A DNA stretch of 64,000 nt from CAVTPU01 sp963736695 (GCA_963736695.1 CAVTPU010000004.1:1922001-1986000), one strand, 5' to 3'; positions 18,039-26,669 are shown, counted from the first letter of the stretch. Numbers and translations: made by a program. Notes: generated by a model not told the origin, from the letters alone.

Positions 18039-18364
18039 GAACTCTCCCCCCAGCGAAGTTGGACGGCCCGGATCCGACGGTTGGCTGCTCGGACGTTCGC
18101 GGCCTGACGAGACGCCTCGGCCCGCAGGGCCTCGGCGCCGGTTTCGGTGACGCGGTAGTAGCGGCGCAGGCGACCCTGATGCTGCTCCTCCCGGTCAAGC
18201 TCCACGAGACCCTCCGTCACGAGACGGTCGAGAATCCCATATAGGGAGCCAATCTTGAGCTGGACGCGCCCCTCGGACAACTCGTCGACCTCGCCGACGA
18301 TGCCATAGCCGTGCAGGGGCGTGCCGAGCAGTGCGGTGAGAACGAAGAACGCGGGCTCGGTCAT
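18035..18364 (-). CDS. PadR-family transcriptional regulator
   Basis: The 109-residue protein has the short PadR form: a winged helix (TEPAFFVLTALLGTPLHGYGI..., then LKIGSLYGILDRLVTEGLVE and a beta-wing ending RRYYRVTETG) and one C-terminal dimerisation helix. It should repress its own operon with the membrane protein downstream. ATG at 18364 is used. An in-frame GTG at 18394 lies inside the putative operator and is unlikely. No clear ribosome-binding site precedes the ATG. Confidence 0.9.
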   Translation of the reverse strand: MTEPAFFVLTALLGTPLHGYGIVGEVDELSEGRVQLKIGSLYGILDRLVTEGLVELDREEQHQGRLRRYYRVTETGAEALRAEASRQAANVRAANRRIRAVQLRWGESS

Positions 18365-18389
18365 AGACACGCGACCCAATATAGTGGAA

Positions 18390-18405
18390 GCCACGATATC
18401 GTGGC
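18390..18405. promoter_or_regulatory. Perfect 16-bp palindrome, probable PadR operator
   Basis: GCCACGATATCGTGGC reads identically on both strands and lies 26 bp upstream of the padR start codon. A -10-like TATATT on the minus strand follows at 18378-18383. Binding here would occlude the promoter, which suggests autoregulation. Confidence 0.65.
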
Positions 18406-18513
18406 AAGCAGCCTATCGACTGTGATGCGACACCCCGAGGCGACTCAGGCCGCTCCGGCCCGCTGCCGGTCGAGCGCCGGTGAGACTCTGCGGGAAATAC
18501 GACGACGGTTGTC

Positions 18514-18624
18514 GCCGGTGCTCCAGTGTGCCGACACTGGAGCACCGGCTGCACGCCCCTTCACCGTTCCCTGCTGATCGTGGGAGCCCGCACTGGCCAT
18601 GGCCGGTATTGCCGCCCACGATCA
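18514..18624. other. Two adjacent large hairpins in a gene-free stretch
   Basis: The 18395-18752 interval has no credible gene. It contains a perfect 16-bp stem with a 4-nt GCCG loop (18514-18529/18534-18549). Next is an imperfect structure of about 50 nt bounded by TGATCGTGGG (18575-18584) and CCCACGATCA (18615-18624), with GGCCATGGCC at its centre. These could be terminators, a structured RNA or the remains of a small inverted-repeat element. Confidence 0.6.
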
Positions 18625-18752
18625 ACGCAGAGAAGGCCGGGCGTTTCGCTGATTTCCTGCAGCGAGGTGCGCGAGGTGCACGTTCCCTCCGGCATATCGC
18701 TCACTGCGAGCTTCAGACAATCAGATCTTCGCCGCGGTGGCGTATGACAACG

Positions 18753-19874
18753 TCAGACTCGACGGCAGCGGTCTTGAATCTCGGAGATGGCCGCTTCCTC
18801 GAGTGCGTTGACGGCACCATCCACAGTGGCCACCCGATTGGCCACGTCGAGGATGTCGCTCAGATCCCCTGACTCGGCGTCAAGCCGTCGCCACACCTCG
18901 GCGGGGTCGATATCAACAAGGTGAGCGAGCTGCCTATCGACCACTTGATGCTCATCCCGGACCAGCCTCACGAGGTGCCGAATCAACAAAGCCTCATCGT
19001 CGACAATCTTGTGGTCCGCCATAATGACGAGCCACGCGACCCACAGCATCAACTGCGGGTGCTGACTCCGCTTGCTCAACCCCTCGGCGAGCTCGATCAC
19101 CCGAGCCTCGTTCCGGAAGACGGCTTGCGCGTGCCTCCCCGCAAGCAACGTCGTATAACGGTTCAACACCACCGCAAGTGGAACGCCGACCACGGGGATG
19201 CCAATCTTGATGACGTTGCGTTGCAGAAGGAACTTTCCCACGAAGGGGAGCCCTTGAGCGGCGGCTAGAACCGGTCCTCGATAGAAGGACTTGATAACCG
19301 GTCGCATCATGGCTGGCACTATCTTGATCACACCCTCACGGGCGACTTCCCCGCTCTTGATCGTGAAGGCCACTCGGATAAGTTTCCACATATCCTCGGG
19401 ATCGGACAGGTCGAGCGGGACCCGATAGAGGACCGCGACATCATAGGCTAGGCGGAGCTGGAGCTGGGTAATGAAGGTGACATCGACCATGAATGTCGCG
19501 ATGGCTGCAGGGACGGTGCCAACGCCGGCGCCGCCAAGGGTCCCAAGGGTAGCGATGATAGCGGCCGAATAGGCGCCTGCAGAGAGCCCACCTTCGAGCG
19601 CGGCATACCGTGCCGCCATTTTGACCCGCTGGTCGACGATGGCATCTGCGGGCACACCCTCATACCGCTGCTGAAAATACTGCCAGGTGACTTTATCGGT
19701 GTAGGAGCTCAGGGACTGAGCGCTAAGTTTGGTGAACCAGCCGCCCGACTTGATATCGTCCGGACTCAGCCCCTTGATGAACTCCCGCAGTTTGGCCCGC
19801 TCATGCTCCACAACTTCCCGGTCGGCATCATCATTACTGTCGGCATCGGCAGCGTCAATCGTAGCTTCGGTCAT
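18753..19874 (-). CDS. EcsC-like protein with a TerB-like C-terminus
   Basis: The 373-residue protein has an acidic N-terminus. An EcsC-type region follows (about residues 60-230: WQYFQQRYEGVPADAIVDQRVKMAARYAALEGGLSAG, then FMVDVTFITQLQLRLAYDVA). It is hydrophobic and probably membrane-associated. The C-terminal 110 residues are helical and acidic (LMLWVAWLVIMADHKIVDDEALLIRHLV...DVANRVATVDGAVNALEEAAI) and resemble a TerB-like domain, including its repeated metal-binding-like DG--- pattern. EcsC proteins are linked to secretion and membrane quality control. The combined function is unknown. It stands alone, with 260 bp of non-coding sequence before it. Confidence 0.7.
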   Translation of the reverse strand: MTEATIDAADADSNDDADREVVEHERAKLREFIKGLSPDDIKSGGWFTKLSAQSLSSYTDKVTWQYFQQRYEGVPADAIVDQRVKMAARYAALEGGLSAGAYSAAIIATLGTLGGAGVGTVPAAIATFMVDVTFITQLQLRLAYDVAVLYRVPLDLSDPEDMWKLIRVAFTIKSGEVAREGVIKIVPAMMRPVIKSFYRGPVLAAAQGLPFVGKFLLQRNVIKIGIPVVGVPLAVVLNRYTTLLAGRHAQAVFRNEARVIELAEGLSKRSQHPQLMLWVAWLVIMADHKIVDDEALLIRHLVRLVRDEHQVVDRQLAHLVDIDPAEVWRRLDAESGDLSDILDVANRVATVDGAVNALEEAAISEIQDRCRRV

Positions 19875-20135
19875 GGCGAGCTCTCCCAGGCTGCTCAGCG
19901 TCTAGCCCGGTTGCCAGCTTTTGGGCAACCCGCTGACGTCTCAACACGGTGACTTAGAAACCAGTACATCTGTCGACGGATGTCCTGATGAGCAACAAAC
20001 CTAGCTGCATCTCGGGGGAAGGGGCACCACCGAAAACGCTGACCCTGCTGCCGAACGGGACGGTATTCGCAGTCCGCACAGCCGTCGTGTTCATTTTCGG
20101 GGGCGAGTATGCAGGGGCTTTCCGCACTCCACGCC

Positions 20136-20175
20136 AAAGGGCCTCGACCAGAATATTTCCTGGTCGAGGCCCTTT
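20136..20175 (-). terminator. Terminator of the first initiator-type tRNA
   Basis: A perfect 16-bp stem (20136-20151 with 20160-20175) with an AT-rich loop lies just 3' of the minus-strand tRNA and ends in a short T run on that strand. Confidence 0.8.
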
Positions 20176-20180
20176 CTTCG

Positions 20181-20254
20181 TAGCGGGGCTAGGATTTGAA
20201 CCTAGGACCTCTGGGTTATGAGCCCAGTGAGCTACCTAACTGCTCCAACCCGCA
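20181..20254 (-). tRNA. tRNA-Met (CAT), initiator-like, variant acceptor stem
   Basis: The cloverleaf is complete with anticodon CAT and no encoded CCA. The D stem is GAGC/GCTC, the T stem CTAGG/CCTAG, and the anticodon stem CTGGG/CCCAG has the three G:C pairs of initiator tRNAs. Position 1 (U) and position 72 (U) do not pair, again initiator-like. The acceptor stem also has a U7 opposite C66 mismatch that the second copy at 55787 lacks, and the D loop and T stem differ too. Confidence 0.9.
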
Positions 20255-20403
20255 TCAATACGTTAGCATCCGTGCGCTAACTCCGACAACTGGCAATCAA
20301 TGACGGACTACATTCGTACCTCAACGCGGTTTGTGGCATGAGTGAGCTGGACAGACAGTCCCACCCCGGTTGTGTTGCCCCGGATGCCGCGAAGGCTCCA
20401 CTG

Positions 20404-21417
20404 CTATGCGTCGTCTGCCGCATCCCGATCAGCCGAGCCCTTCGATATCGCCGTGTGCGGTTGATTCGCCACCGCGGCTGCGAAACGCGCCGCGACGGTC
20501 GCGACCGCGGCACGGAGCTCCGGTCCACCATCGACGTGGAACGCGAACGGCACGCTCGCCAACCACTCCTGCGCATACATCGTGGGATTGCTGGTGGTGC
20601 CGACGAGAATGCACCCGTCTCCCAACGGTTCGAGCCGTCCCATGGGAGGCCGGATCCACCGGGCGACCGCAGCCAGCGGAGCGTCGAACACCACTCGGGT
20701 GGGAAACTCCCACCCAACGCCCAAATTCTCTTCCAGTGCCGCGACTGGGTCGAGCCCCTCTGGCGGCTCGAACTCGTGAGTCGTCTGCTGGGCCGCGCGA
20801 ATCCGGTCGATCCGATAGGTGCGGATCGCAGCCGCGCGGTGGGAATGGCATAGGAGATACCAGCGCCCGTGGCGAACGACGACGGCCCAGGGATCCACCT
20901 CGGCCTCCCATTCGCGGCCAGACTCGCTTCGATATGTGACCAGCACACCCCGTCGAGCCGCGACAGCAGCGACAAGCGCGCTGGTGGTTGCGGGATCTGG
21001 TCGGGCCGAATAGCGGTCGGGAGTCGCTGACGCGTGCTCGCGCAACGCGGCTGCCTGCCTGCCGGCACTTTCGGGAAGGGCCTGGATGACCTTGTCCAAG
21101 GCATGACCGACCAGGTCGTCGGCGTCGGCGGCTGACGGCTGACCGTCGAGCACCGCCATGACCAGACCGATCGCCTCGGCCTGTGTGAAGACGATCGGAG
21201 GCAGTTTCGTCCCACGTCGGAGCCGATATCCGCCATGGGGTCCGCGGGCTGACTCGATGGGGATGCCGGCCTCTCGAAGAATCCCAACGTATCGACGTGC
21301 GGCCCGCTCCGTGACACCCAATCTCTCGGCGAGTTGGTCTGCCGTTATGCCGGCGCGACTCTGAAGGATCTCCAGGGTACGCAGAGCCCGTGCGGTGGGG
21401 CTGGCATCGGTCGGCAC
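20404..21417 (-). CDS. WYL-domain helix-turn-helix regulator
   Basis: The 337-residue protein has an N-terminal DeoR-like winged helix (RALRTLEILQSRAGITADQLAERLGVTERAARRYVGILREAGIPI). A long linker follows, then a WYL domain (VDPWAVVVRHGRWYLLCHSHR...RTYRIDRIRAAQ) and a WCX C-terminal extension. Such regulators sense ligands or nucleic acids through WYL. It is divergent from the alpha/beta hydrolase gene, which is a plausible target. The start at 21417 agrees with family N-termini. Confidence 0.88.
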   Translation of the reverse strand: MPTDASPTARALRTLEILQSRAGITADQLAERLGVTERAARRYVGILREAGIPIESARGPHGGYRLRRGTKLPPIVFTQAEAIGLVMAVLDGQPSAADADDLVGHALDKVIQALPESAGRQAAALREHASATPDRYSARPDPATTSALVAAVAARRGVLVTYRSESGREWEAEVDPWAVVVRHGRWYLLCHSHRAAAIRTYRIDRIRAAQQTTHEFEPPEGLDPVAALEENLGVGWEFPTRVVFDAPLAAVARWIRPPMGRLEPLGDGCILVGTTSNPTMYAQEWLASVPFAFHVDGGPELRAAVATVAARFAAAVANQPHTAISKGSADRDAADDA

Positions 21418-21554
21418 CCGACCAGACTAGGTGTCACGAAAGTAAACCGGAAGCGGATCGTCCGGAATTGATCCTATGGTGATGACCATGAGCGAGTCTC
21501 TCGGCCCGCGAACCTTCACGATGATCTGACCGCACTGGAGAAAGTGAACTGACA

Positions 21555-22241
21555 ATGGACATCCTGCTCATCGGTGGACTGTGGCTCGACGGCTCGGTGT
21601 GGAACGACGTCGCGGCCGCACTTGAACCCCTCGGTCACCGCCCCGTGCCGATCACGCTGCCCGGTCAGGGTGATGGATCCACGTCCGCCACACTCGCGGA
21701 CCAGCTGGCGGCGGTGCTCGCCGTCGTTGACTCGGCGTCTGGGAAACCCATGGTGGTGGGACATTCCGCCGCCTGCACCTTGGCGTGGTTGGCGGCGGAC
21801 GCGCGGCCGGAGGGCATCGCCAAGATCGCACTCATCGGCGGCTTCCCATCCGCCGACGGGAGGCCCTATGCCGACTTCTTCGAACTGCAGGACGGTGTCA
21901 TGCCATTCCCCGGCTGGGGCCCATTCGAGGGCCCAGACTCGGCTGACCTCGACGAGGATGCCAGACAAAACATCGAGTCTGCCGCGATACCCGTGCCCGC
22001 TGGCGTCGCGAAGGGCGTGGTTCACCTGACGAACGAGCGACGGTTCGACCTCCCGATCGTGCTCGTGTGCCCCGAGTTCACACCCGCCCAGGCACAGCAG
22101 TGGATCGACGCCGGCGATGTGCCTGAGCTCGCCAAGGCCACACACCTTGACTTCGTCGACATCGACTCTGGCCACTGGCCAATGGTCAGCAAGCCGGTCG
22201 AACTCGCTCAGATCCTAGCCGCGGCGGCTGCCCAGGCCTGA
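21555..22241 (+). CDS. Alpha/beta hydrolase
   Basis: The 228-residue protein has an alpha/beta-hydrolase fold with nucleophile Ser71 in VVGHSAA, an acid in the IVLVCPEF strand region and catalytic His207 in DSGHWPM. It is close to small esterase/hydrolase proteins of actinomycetes with unknown substrates. A 13-codon open frame at 21489-21530 (MSESLGPRTFTMI) precedes it. This looks like the truncated start of a removed gene or a leader peptide. It diverges from the WYL regulator. Confidence 0.85.
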   Translation: MDILLIGGLWLDGSVWNDVAAALEPLGHRPVPITLPGQGDGSTSATLADQLAAVLAVVDSASGKPMVVGHSAACTLAWLAADARPEGIAKIALIGGFPSADGRPYADFFELQDGVMPFPGWGPFEGPDSADLDEDARQNIESAAIPVPAGVAKGVVHLTNERRFDLPIVLVCPEFTPAQAQQWIDAGDVPELAKATHLDFVDIDSGHWPMVSKPVELAQILAAAAAQA

Positions 22242-22289
22242 GCGCCACAGCCCGGGATATGCGAGCGCGCAAAGGAAAGTTGACGGATG

Positions 22290-24203
22290 TCACTTGTCGC
22301 CGACACAGGAGATATAGGCATTCCTCATCGTGACCCGTTCATCTTTGTCGTGGTGGCCGAGACCTTGGTTGATCGCGGCGAGCAGACCCGGGGCGGCCGA
22401 GGCTACCCGCAACTCGCCGGCGTGCTGGCTCAACGCTATGGAGGCCTGATAATTGGCCCCACTGAACGACGCGCCCGTGAGCGCGTCGGTCAAGATTCGC
22501 CCGCCCACGTCGGGCTCGATCTCCAGCAACCGCCATAACGCGTACGACATGGTGTCGACTTTCCACTCACCGTCGTGCAGTTGGGTGGCATACCGCTGGG
22601 CTTGATCGAGCAGGAATTCCCGGGCGGCTGGCTGGTCGTGTCGCTGGGCCGCGATGACTGCCAGCTCGGCGCGCCGATAGCGGCCAAGCCGAGACTGTCC
22701 AATCAGCTCGGTGACGCTATGCAGAAACTTCCCGAAATCGCTGCTCGTCCAGCCGAGTCCCACCAGTGAACCGGGCACGACGCTCGAGTGGCTTTCGGCG
22801 AATTCCGACCCTTGCCGCACCGCCGAAGCGAACAAGTCTCTGGACACCGCCAGCCCAGCCGGACTCAGCGTGGACATCACCTCCGTGAGAGACATGAGAA
22901 ACATGATCAAAATCGAGGTGTGTCCGGCGTGCTGGCGCACGAAGTACTTCATCCTTTCGCCCTCATCGGGGATAGCCGTGTCGAGCGCATACCTCTCCAG
23001 CGCGTCAATCGATCCTGTCGCGGCTATCTCCATGACATTCCAGAGCTCGCCCAGCCGAGCCGCGGCCGGATCGTCCAATGCGGCGAGCCGCCGCGTTGCG
23101 GCCGCCACGCCGACTGCCGCAGCATCGCGTCCGGCGAGAGAGTCATTCAATCGACGCGCTGCCAAATCGTTGAACACATGAGTGTGACCGTCGTTGCGTG
23201 CAGCGGCTCGCAACCCGCGAACCAAGGTCTCGTCCCACCACTGCGCAGTGATCTGCCGCCCAGCCAGCACGTGTTCGGCCAGGCTCGCCAACTCGGCAAC
23301 CGCCGGATGCCGCCGCTCGGCATGTTCGACCAGATAGGGAAGCTCCTCCCAGTTGCCGAAAACCAGGTGATGCAACAACCAGTAGGACTGCAGGTGCGGC
23401 CAATCCACGACGAATTCCCGCTCGCTTTCCCAGACATCCAACCCCGGAGCGTCGGCAAGGCCATGCTCGGCCCAGACCGGGGGCAACAAGTGCGAAGTGA
23501 TCCAGCCGGTGCGCGGATAGAGCTGCGCCACGGACAGGTGATCCGGTTGGTCGACGTCCACAGATTCATCGAGAAATTCATAGATGAGCTCGTACGCGCG
23601 ATGCAGCCGTGACTCCAGTGTCGACGGTAGTGTCAGACCGTATGCTTCGACCTCGTCGCACACCAGCCGAGTCACCATCGCGGACAGCGACGACAGATCG
23701 TGAAAACCCACCTCGTCCTGATGCGTGTAATAGACAGTGCTATTGCCGTCCGGTCCGGCCAGCCAGCTGGCGTGATAGGTCTCCTCGTCATCGATGACCA
23801 CTGCGGACACCGGCAGGAAGAGGCCCTGCAACCGAGCAGCCCAGGTGCCATCGTGTGCGGCTACCGCCGCGCTCACGGTCGAAGTCACCGGCGGGCCGAA
23901 CCTGTCCGCGGCCACGTCGATCCACTGGGACAGCTCTGGCGATATCCGCTCGTCCAACACGTCGCGGATCGGCCACACAACATCGAGACCTACCTCTGAA
24001 TGGCCCTTCTCAACGTCGTGGTCCTCTTCCTCATGGTCATAGTCAAACAAGTGCATCAACGCGGACAGCCTCATCCCACCACGACCAACGATCTCCCACG
24101 CGTCGACTATGGTCATGCTCTCCAATCGCAGCGCCTCGACCCAGGTGGAAAAGTCCCGACTCTCCGCCTCCACCGCGTCACCATCTGATCGCCACTTCGC
24201 CAT
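22290..24203 (-). CDS. Large soluble protein of unknown function
   Basis: The protein has 637 residues with no signal peptide and no membrane helix. The N-terminal third has mixed alpha/beta character (FLPVSAVVIDDEETYHASWLAGPDGNSTVYYTH). The rest is strongly helical, in repeated Ala/Leu-rich units with Trp and Tyr, resembling a TPR-like alpha-solenoid. No family was recognised. ATG at 24203 has GGGAG 8 bp upstream; the longer frame adds 12 codons without support. Codon use matches neighbours, so it is probably functional. Confidence 0.7.
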   Translation of the reverse strand: MAKWRSDGDAVEAESRDFSTWVEALRLESMTIVDAWEIVGRGGMRLSALMHLFDYDHEEEDHDVEKGHSEVGLDVVWPIRDVLDERISPELSQWIDVAADRFGPPVTSTVSAAVAAHDGTWAARLQGLFLPVSAVVIDDEETYHASWLAGPDGNSTVYYTHQDEVGFHDLSSLSAMVTRLVCDEVEAYGLTLPSTLESRLHRAYELIYEFLDESVDVDQPDHLSVAQLYPRTGWITSHLLPPVWAEHGLADAPGLDVWESEREFVVDWPHLQSYWLLHHLVFGNWEELPYLVEHAERRHPAVAELASLAEHVLAGRQITAQWWDETLVRGLRAAARNDGHTHVFNDLAARRLNDSLAGRDAAAVGVAAATRRLAALDDPAAARLGELWNVMEIAATGSIDALERYALDTAIPDEGERMKYFVRQHAGHTSILIMFLMSLTEVMSTLSPAGLAVSRDLFASAVRQGSEFAESHSSVVPGSLVGLGWTSSDFGKFLHSVTELIGQSRLGRYRRAELAVIAAQRHDQPAAREFLLDQAQRYATQLHDGEWKVDTMSYALWRLLEIEPDVGGRILTDALTGASFSGANYQASIALSQHAGELRVASAAPGLLAAINQGLGHHDKDERVTMRNAYISCVGDK

Positions 24204-24299
24204 CACAACTCCCAACCATGCCGCATCCCCGACCTGCACCGAGCAGCGACAGTAGCGAAGTGCTAGTCATCTGACGTCAGGTGGTTCCGGAGTTCTGCG

Positions 24300-24440
24300 G
24301 TTCGCAACGTTCATGGCCAGTTCGCGCAGGATTCAGTCATCACCGCGTGGAACCCAGTGCCCACGAGGACGCCTCGTCCCAGCCGACGGGGGTGATCCGC
24401 ACTGCAAGAACGGGTTCCTGGTCGGCCCGGTGCGGGTGTC
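24300..24440 (-). pseudogene. Joined fragments of SRPBCC and DUF4291 genes
   Basis: Bases about 24305-24352 match about 48 bp of the intact SRPBCC gene (around 26818-26866) with a few substitutions. Directly adjoining, the minus strand about 24354-24430 encodes DQEPVLAVRITPVGWDEASSWA, a piece of DUF4291. The mosaic shows illegitimate recombination of the two genes. No functional frame remains. Confidence 0.65.
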
Positions 24441-24858
24441 AGTGGAGGAAGTGGCTCGCATCACGCACCGTGCCGCCCGGGATCACCGGACTATCTCCGG
24501 AGGCGATGTCCTGGAATAGTCCGAGCGGGTTGCCCCACGGGTCGGAGAGATTGGTGAAGACGACGACGCCGGGCAACGTCGTGGGCGCGTCGACGGTGAT
24601 CCCGCGTGTCGACAGCGCGTCAGTCGCCGCGGTGAGGTCGTCGACCTGAAACCGCATCCGGTTGAGTGATGGCGTGACCGGATCGCATCCCGTGTGAATC
24701 TGCACCCAGGCGTCACGGGTGATCTGCCACTCGTGGAAGTCCTCGTGAGGGCTGCAGTCCGGCTCCCGGCCGAACAGGGTGGCGTAGAAGGTCCGTGCGA
24801 TGGTGTCGGCGCCTGCCTGCAGCGCGATCGTGAGTCCATGCGGCGTCACCGGAGCCAT
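24439..24858 (-). CDS. VOC-family (glyoxalase/PhnB-like) protein
   Basis: The 139-residue protein has the paired beta-alpha-beta-beta-beta layout of the vicinal-oxygen-chelate fold. It starts APVTPHGLTIALQAGADTIARTFYATLFGREPDCSP and finishes VVFTNLSDPWGNPLGLFQD, the usual end strand with a metal or substrate loop. The family includes glyoxalases, fosfomycin and bleomycin resistance proteins and dioxygenases; no specific class is clear. ATG at 24858 matches the family N-terminus. Confidence 0.8.
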   Translation of the reverse strand: MAPVTPHGLTIALQAGADTIARTFYATLFGREPDCSPHEDFHEWQITRDAWVQIHTGCDPVTPSLNRMRFQVDDLTAATDALSTRGITVDAPTTLPGVVVFTNLSDPWGNPLGLFQDIASGDSPVIPGGTVRDASHFLH

Positions 24859-24997
24859 GGAGGCAGTCTGGAATAGCGGTCGATCAACTGTCAACAATGA
24901 CACCGGGTCGGGTGCTCTCGGCAGCGCGGGATCTTCGCGTCCAAGAGTCGGGCCGCCTGCTGCGAAAGTCGGCCGCGCTGGACTGACTAGCCCGTGA

Positions 24998-25250
24998 CGG
25001 GGTGATGTCGGTCAGACCAACAACCCAATCCTCGGCGTACGCGCGAATCAGCGCGCGGCCAATGCCGACCTGAATGCTGCAGTAGTTGAGGGCGGCACCC
25101 CGCAGCGATCGTTCCGGATCCCACTGCGCCACAAAACGACCGGCGGAAACGCCGCGTCCGCGACCGCCGGCGGATAAGCCTGATACACCACAATGCTATC
25201 GGCATCGAAATCGGCGCGAATCTCGCGCAGCAACGGCATCGGTCTCACCC
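24998..25250 (-). pseudogene. DUF4291 gene copy with internal deletion
   Basis: This segment is nearly identical to the intact DUF4291 gene at 31158-31784 at both ends. The joint falls in 'ccggatcccactgc|gccacaaaac', with about 228 bp missing from the middle compared with the other copy (31444-31671). The result is out of frame after residue about 35. Similarity continues about 50 bp beyond the start codon, as far as the carbonic anhydrase gene. Confidence 0.8.
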
Positions 25251-25304
25251 ATCGTCTGGTTTGACTGGCCGATGCGATCCCGCCATGCCCCTAAGCTTGC
25301 CCCC

Positions 25305-25916
25305 ATGACGCCCCTGAGCACGACGCCACAACAGGCGCTGCGCCACATCCTTGACGGCAACGCGCGTTTCGTGTCGGGCCGACGCCAACACCCGCACCAG
25401 GACGCCGACCGCCGGGCCGCAGTCGCCCCCGCCCAGCAGCCCTTCGCGGTCCTATTCGGATGCTCCGATTCCCGGCTCGCCGCTGAAATCATCTTGGACC
25501 AAGGACTGGGCGACCTGTTCGTGGTCCGCACCGCCGGTCACGTCGTCGGGCCCGAGATCTTGGGAAGCATCGAGTACGCCGTGGACGTCCTCGACGTACC
25601 CCTGATCGCTGTTCTCGGACATGACTCCTGTGGGGCTATCGCCGCAACCCTTCAGTCGATCTCCAGCGGCCAATATCCGCCCGGCTTTATGCGCGACGTC
25701 ATCGAACGGGTCCTGCTCAGCGTGCTGCCGGTCCGGGACCAAGCCCTCGCCGACCCCGCGTCGGCGGTTGCCGAACACACCCTCTACACCGCCGAACTGC
25801 TCGTCGACCGGTCACCATTGATCGCGGAACGAATCAGACAGGGCCGGTGTGCCGTCGTCGGCCTGCTCTATCAGCTCGCCGAAGGTAGCGTTCGCGTCAT
25901 CACCACCATCGAATAA
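25305..25916 (+). CDS. Beta-class carbonic anhydrase
   Basis: The enzyme interconverts CO2 and bicarbonate. The 203-residue protein has the complete beta-CA site: zinc ligands Cys53, His106 and Cys109 and the Asp55-Arg57 dyad in CSDSR, with HDSCGA further on. It ends in the family strand RCAVVGLLYQLAEGSVRVI. ATG at 25305 is chosen over longer frames that run through the DUF4291 relic. Fragments of this gene recur at about 31150 and 34140. An internal bicarbonate supply for biotin-type carboxylations or purK is a possible role. Confidence 0.92.
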   Translation: MTPLSTTPQQALRHILDGNARFVSGRRQHPHQDADRRAAVAPAQQPFAVLFGCSDSRLAAEIILDQGLGDLFVVRTAGHVVGPEILGSIEYAVDVLDVPLIAVLGHDSCGAIAATLQSISSGQYPPGFMRDVIERVLLSVLPVRDQALADPASAVAEHTLYTAELLVDRSPLIAERIRQGRCAVVGLLYQLAEGSVRVITTIE

Positions 25917-25986
25917 CCCCACACTTTTCCACGCAACCCACCCGGCCCTGAGCTGGTGCACCTACCCGCATCACCGACAACAAAAC

Positions 25987-25998
25987 TTGTCTAGACAA
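25987..25998. promoter_or_regulatory. Palindrome at the ArsR promoter
   Basis: TTGTCTAGACAA is a perfect 12-bp palindrome centred about 37 bp before the regulator start. A TATAGC -10-like box follows at 26014-26019, so transcription would begin within a few bases of the ATG and the mRNA may be leaderless. It is a plausible autoregulatory operator. Confidence 0.5.
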
Positions 25999-26028
25999 AG
26001 TGAGTTGCCCGCGTATAGCCTGAGCGGC

Positions 26029-26667
26029 ATGTTGGACGTGGCGGTGATCGAGGACTCGGCCGCAGCCGAGGTTGCATTGGACCCGGTCCGCGCCAGGTTG
26101 CTGGCGGCCTTAACCCAGCCCATGTCTGCGACCATGTTGGCCGCACAGTGTGGACTGACTCGACAAAAGGTCAACTATCACCTTCGCACCCTTGAGCGGC
26201 ACGGCCTGATCGAGTTGGCCGAAGAACGCCGCAAAGGGAACGTGACCGAGCGAGTCATGCTGGCCTCCGCCCACGCCTATGTGATCTCTCCGCTCGCGCT
26301 GGCTGCGGTCCAGCCCGACCCCGAGCGTTCGCCCGATCGCCTGTCCGCACGGTGGCTACTCGTTCTTGCGGCCCGTCTCGTACGGGACGTCGGTCAACTC
26401 ATTACCGGAGCGGCGAAGGTTCGAAAGCGGCTCGCGACCTTCGCAATGGATGGCGAGGTTCGGTTTGCCTCAGCGGCCGACCGAGCCGCATTCAGCGAAG
26501 ACCTGGCTAGGTCCGTGAGCAACCTGGTGGCGGCCTACCACGACGAGACCGCACCAAGCGGTCGACGCCACAGGATCGTCATCGCCATCCACCCCTGCGT
26601 CCAATTGGACGCAGGACAAGAACCTCCCGTGGCAAGGCCGACTAACAATGAGAAGAAGGAGTCGTAG
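26029..26667 (+). CDS. ArsR-like winged-helix regulator
   Basis: The 212-residue protein has an N-terminal ArsR/HTH_20 winged helix (DPVRARLLAALTQPMSATMLAAQCGLTRQKVNYHLRTLERHGLIEL). A longer C-terminal domain may bind a ligand. It is co-transcribed with the SRPBCC gene starting 2 bp after its stop. ArsR-SRPBCC pairs are common in actinobacteria and usually act in small-molecule or stress response. The start at 26029 lies directly after a promoter-like palindrome. Confidence 0.85.
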   Translation: MLDVAVIEDSAAAEVALDPVRARLLAALTQPMSATMLAAQCGLTRQKVNYHLRTLERHGLIELAEERRKGNVTERVMLASAHAYVISPLALAAVQPDPERSPDRLSARWLLVLAARLVRDVGQLITGAAKVRKRLATFAMDGEVRFASAADRAAFSEDLARSVSNLVAAYHDETAPSGRRHRIVIAIHPCVQLDAGQEPPVARPTNNEKKES

Positions 26668-26669
26668 CG

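Noticed and set aside
18480..18872. 130-residue plus-strand frame
   Set aside because: Runs through both hairpins with atypical composition and into the EcsC gene in antisense.
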